Shown one piece after another: positions 61,521 through 64,000 of a stretch of 64,000 nucleotides of DNA. A program made the position numbers and the translations under genes. The notes beneath the pieces are model-generated. The model ran no database searches. It was given only the letters and a program-made list of their open reading frames with translations, and had not been told where the DNA came from. Position 1 is the stretch's first letter; each line of letters begins with the position of its first letter. The stretch comes from JAUIET01 sp039111475 (lineage in GTDB: Bacteria > Pseudomonadota > Gammaproteobacteria > Pseudomonadales > JAUIET01). The stretch spans positions 214,857-278,856 of the forward strand of contig JBCCIP010000001.1 in NCBI GenBank assembly GCA_039111475.1. Direction: 5' to 3'.

Positions 61521-62228
61521 TTAACGACCGAATAGTGCATCTTCGATGGCTTTGGCCTCCACGCGATATGCAGCTGACAATGCATCTCTTCTGGCGGCAA
61601 TCAAACAACGCTTGGCCATACGCAAAGCATCTAGTCGCTTTGCAGCGATTGACCGTGCGATTTCAAGCGTTTTCTCTAGTAGTTCGGTATCTGAATAAAC
61701 CCTGGTCACGATATTCGACGCTAATGCTTCATCGGCAGTAACGAACTCGCCGCAAAACAGCATCTCTGCAGCCAATTGAGGGCCAGCTACTTTTGGCAAC
61801 AGATAGCTACTACCAAACTCCGGTGACAATCCAAGCGCTGCAAAAGGCAGCTTGAGCTTTAGGCTTTCCCCGGCGTACACCATGTCTGCGTGCAATAACA
61901 TCGTAGCGGCGCCACCAATTGCATAACCCTTTGGGCACATGAGTAGTGGTTTGTCGAAGGCGGCTAAGGCTCTCTCGGTATACTGATATGCGAGGTTCCC
62001 TTCCGCGTCTTTTTCTGGCGAGTCGGCCAAGTCATGGCCTGCCGAAAAATCGTCGCCTACGCCAGTGAGCACGACAACGGTTACGTCATCATCCTGTTTT
62101 GCAGCGTCAAGCTCGACCGCCAAAGAACGCCATGCGGCGTTGGTAAATGCGTTTTTCTTGTGCGAACTGTTAAAACTGATTAGCAAGACGCCAGCTTCTG
62201 CTTGCTTTAAAAAATACTCTGATGTCAT
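61521..62228 (-). CDS. Enoyl-CoA hydratase/isomerase family protein (crotonase)
   Basis: This 235-residue crotonase has NSSHKKNAFTNAAW, LTGVGDDFSAGHDLADS and PKGYAIGGAATMLLHADMVYAG. ALGLSPEFGSSYLLPKV lies near the second catalytic position. The ATG at 62228 is the family start. An upstream in-frame ATG at 62366 overlaps the AtuA gene and would add 46 residues of unrelated sequence. It follows the AtuA gene by 76 bases in the same operon. Confidence 0.87.
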   Translation of the reverse strand: MTSEYFLKQAEAGVLLISFNSSHKKNAFTNAAWRSLAVELDAAKQDDDVTVVVLTGVGDDFSAGHDLADSPEKDAEGNLAYQYTERALAAFDKPLLMCPKGYAIGGAATMLLHADMVYAGESLKLKLPFAALGLSPEFGSSYLLPKVAGPQLAAEMLFCGEFVTADEALASNIVTRVYSDTELLEKTLEIARSIAAKRLDALRMAKRCLIAARRDALSAAYRVEAKAIEDALFGR

Positions 62229-62304
62229 TAACTGGAAATCCAATGGTTGTTTTGGCGGAGAGTTCCTCACCGAGTGAGTAAAAAGTCCCTGGTGTCCAAG
62301 CTTT

Positions 62305-64000
62305 CTAAAGAAGCCCGTCGGTAATCTGGCGTGGTACGGCAACAATCTTGGCGCGCAGATATTCACCTAATGTTTTTGCCTGAGGGTCCGTCCGTACTGA
62401 AGATGAGACGCCCTCCCCAAGAATGCCAACAATGAAAAAATTCAAGGCTTGAATATTAGGTAACTCGTAACGAACAACTTCATAGTGGGCCGTTTCTGGC
62501 ATTAGCTCCTTGATTTTCTCTACCGTTAAAAAATGGAAAAGATAGCTATACGCTTCGGGTGTGTTCGCCCAAACTCCTACGTTTGCGCACCCTCCCTTGT
62601 CTCCCGAACGCGTGCCAAACAATCGACCAAAGGGAATGCGGACTTGCTCATCCTGGGTTAGCTGAGATACCTCGACTGACTCGACCTTGAATTCAACACA
62701 CTCACTCAACAGCCGAGTCGTGGGTAATATCTCTATCGCTTCGCCTCCAACGTGAACATATTCTGAGACATGCTCGCTATCTATCAGAGCGGGCCAGTAA
62801 GCTAGAAAGCTCGCGCCGTTTCCGATTGGCGTAACCGCTCCCAGTCCCGGGATGTTTCCCAGTGACATTTCAATAAATTTCGCGCTGAAAAGCCGCCCGA
62901 CTTTATTAACGTCGTGTGACTTAGCAATAATCCTTAGACGCGCAAACGCTTCTTCATTAAGTGCGGGGTCTTCTTTGTCATTTCTGATTAGCTCAACCGA
63001 AACCTCGTCGAACTGCTCTCTTCCGCCGACGTTGGCAAAAAAAGTCTCTGTGAGAATCTCAACCTTTCTCTCAACATCGAGCCCTGGTATCACAATTTCG
63101 AAACCATTCCTGAAACCACCCAAGGTGTTGATGCAGACTTTGTGACTCATCGGTGGCGATGAACCTTTGCAGCCGCTAACGTAAACGCGATCAGGCCCGA
63201 TTTGCTCTATGCTAAGCGTATCGAAATGGCCGATAACATCTGGGTTTTTATAGGCTGGTTCGCTGATTTCATAGAGCAGCTGCGCCTTGACGGTGCCTAC
63301 CGATACCAATCCTGCAGTTCCCGGGTGTTTTGTAATCGTGCAGTTGCCATTGGATTCGATCTCTGCAATCGGATAGCCGGGATTGTTAAAGTCTTTTACT
63401 TCTTCAAAGAACGAGTAGTTGCCGCCGGTAGCTTGTTGACCACATTCAATAATATGCCCAGCCGCCAGCGCGCCAGCCAATGCATCGTAATCATCTCGTT
63501 TCCAATTGAATTTCCACGCAGCAGGCCCTATAACAACGGCCGCATCGGTCACCCGCGGGCAAATAACGATGTCGGCTCCTTTGTCTAGGGCCTCCTTGAT
63601 ACCCCACGCCCCAAGATAGACGTTTGCGGTCAATAAGGTATTGTTGGTGTCACTAAGGTGGACGCCTGTATCCAAGTTTGTGAGGGTTTCCCCTTTTTCA
63701 TTTAACTCGTCTAGGCGTGGGACAAGGTCATCGCCATCAATATAGCGACGCTAACATCCAATTTGAGTTCATTCGCTATCTCTTTGACCGCTTCTGCCAT
63801 GCCAGCGGGGTTTAGGCCACCGGCGTTAGATACGATTTTAATGTTCTTCTCTACGCAGCTAGCGCGCACCTCTTTACCCTGCTTCAGAGAAGTGCCGACA
63901 TAGCCCCCAGGATCTCGCTGCATTTTTTGGCCATAAAGAATCGCCATAGAGAGTTCTGCTAAGTCGTCGCCAGTCAGAACATCAATTGGACCGCCGTCCA
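62305..64000 (-). CDS. AtuA-like acyclic terpene utilization family protein, frameshifted and partial
   Basis: The minus strand encodes the AtuA-type (DUF1446) protein. It has DVLTGDDLAELSMAILYGQ at the right edge, NAGGLNPAGMAEAVKEIANEL, then NLDTGVHLSDTNN, ANVYLGAWGI, KGADIVICPRVTDAAVVIGPAAW and a C-terminal ferredoxin-like AtuA domain with LFGTRSGDKGGCANVGVWA. After DVSVA the frame shifts by one base near 63744-63746. The other frame continues YIDGDDLVPRLDELNEKGET. One base appears missing, by mutation or sequencing error. The N-terminus lies beyond the window. AtuA serves in citronellol-type acyclic terpene catabolism in Pseudomonas, but the family is broader. Confidence 0.8.

Noticed and set aside
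1..64000. CRISPR array, rRNA, tRNA or prophage
   Set aside because: No repeated spacer units, rRNA motifs, cloverleaf with T-loop and anticodon, or phage structural genes were seen by reading; a tRNA scan could still find something missed.

Overview
The window reads as a chromosomal, catabolism-rich stretch from a Gram-negative bacterium. The most likely source is a marine-type gammaproteobacterium. This rests on a FadH that follows the E. coli protein almost end to end, a TonB-dependent receptor, two lipobox-bearing DUF3604 proteins, and many short-chain dehydrogenases, crotonases and acyl-CoA dehydrogenases. The exact taxon is inference. I see no rRNA, tRNA, CRISPR array, phage structural gene or intact insertion sequence.

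Left part (1-23.2 kb). A DUF3604 lipoprotein, cut by the window edge, and an SDR/epimerase pair flank a MarR gene. Both flanking promoters carry the same GTTAGG-N3-CCTAAC operator. Next is a minus-strand operon (10.6 to 4.2 kb): 3-hydroxyisobutyrate-dehydrogenase-like enzyme, aldehyde dehydrogenase, three SDRs and a cytochrome P450. It diverges from a plus-strand operon (10.7-18.6 kb): a double-MarR regulator, a CMD-like protein, a fatty-acid-hydroxylase/sterol-desaturase-type membrane enzyme, a zinc-free MDR reductase, a VOC protein, an unrecognised membrane protein, an SDR, an acyl-CoA dehydrogenase and an APH-type kinase. The last two resemble the two-gene form of ACAD10/11 (Lva-type 4-hydroxyacyl-CoA handling). 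Together the two arms look like oxygenation, alcohol/aldehyde oxidation and CoA-dependent breakdown of a hydrophobic, perhaps terpenoid or steroid-like, compound. A LysR gene, an SDR remnant, another SDR, and a second CMD-like plus DUF3604 pair follow.

Middle (23.4-44.1 kb). A decayed VapBC pair is followed by a beta-oxidation operon (two crotonases, SDR, an acyl-CoA dehydrogenase-crotonase fusion and a SnoaL-like protein) with a divergent AraC regulator. Then come a patatin and fadH with a divergent TetR regulator whose mRNA looks leaderless, an ISL3-family transposase remnant, and a TetR regulon marked by a perfect palindrome at two places. That regulon includes a tandem-module Cys-rich protein interrupted by an in-frame UGA, a DapB-fold dehydrogenase and a DAO-type flavoenzyme. 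An MFS carrier and a TonB receptor follow.

Right part (44.5-64 kb). An amine/amide-type cluster holds a flavin monooxygenase, RidA, a DUF1028 protein, an M20 hydrolase, a PuuC-like aldehyde dehydrogenase, a LysR regulator, gamma-glutamyltransferase, an FAD/NAD(P) protein and an Lrp regulator. The last three lie between two decayed Tn3-family transposase pieces. The window ends with a patatin, then a minus-strand operon of AtuA-like protein, two crotonases, an acyl-CoA synthetase and a glutathione transferase. AtuA carries an apparent one-base frameshift and runs off the right edge.

The best candidates for an undescribed system are the 10-18.6 kb divergon, the UGA-interrupted tandem-module protein with its TetR regulon, and the amine/gamma-glutamyl-type cluster at 44.5-55 kb.
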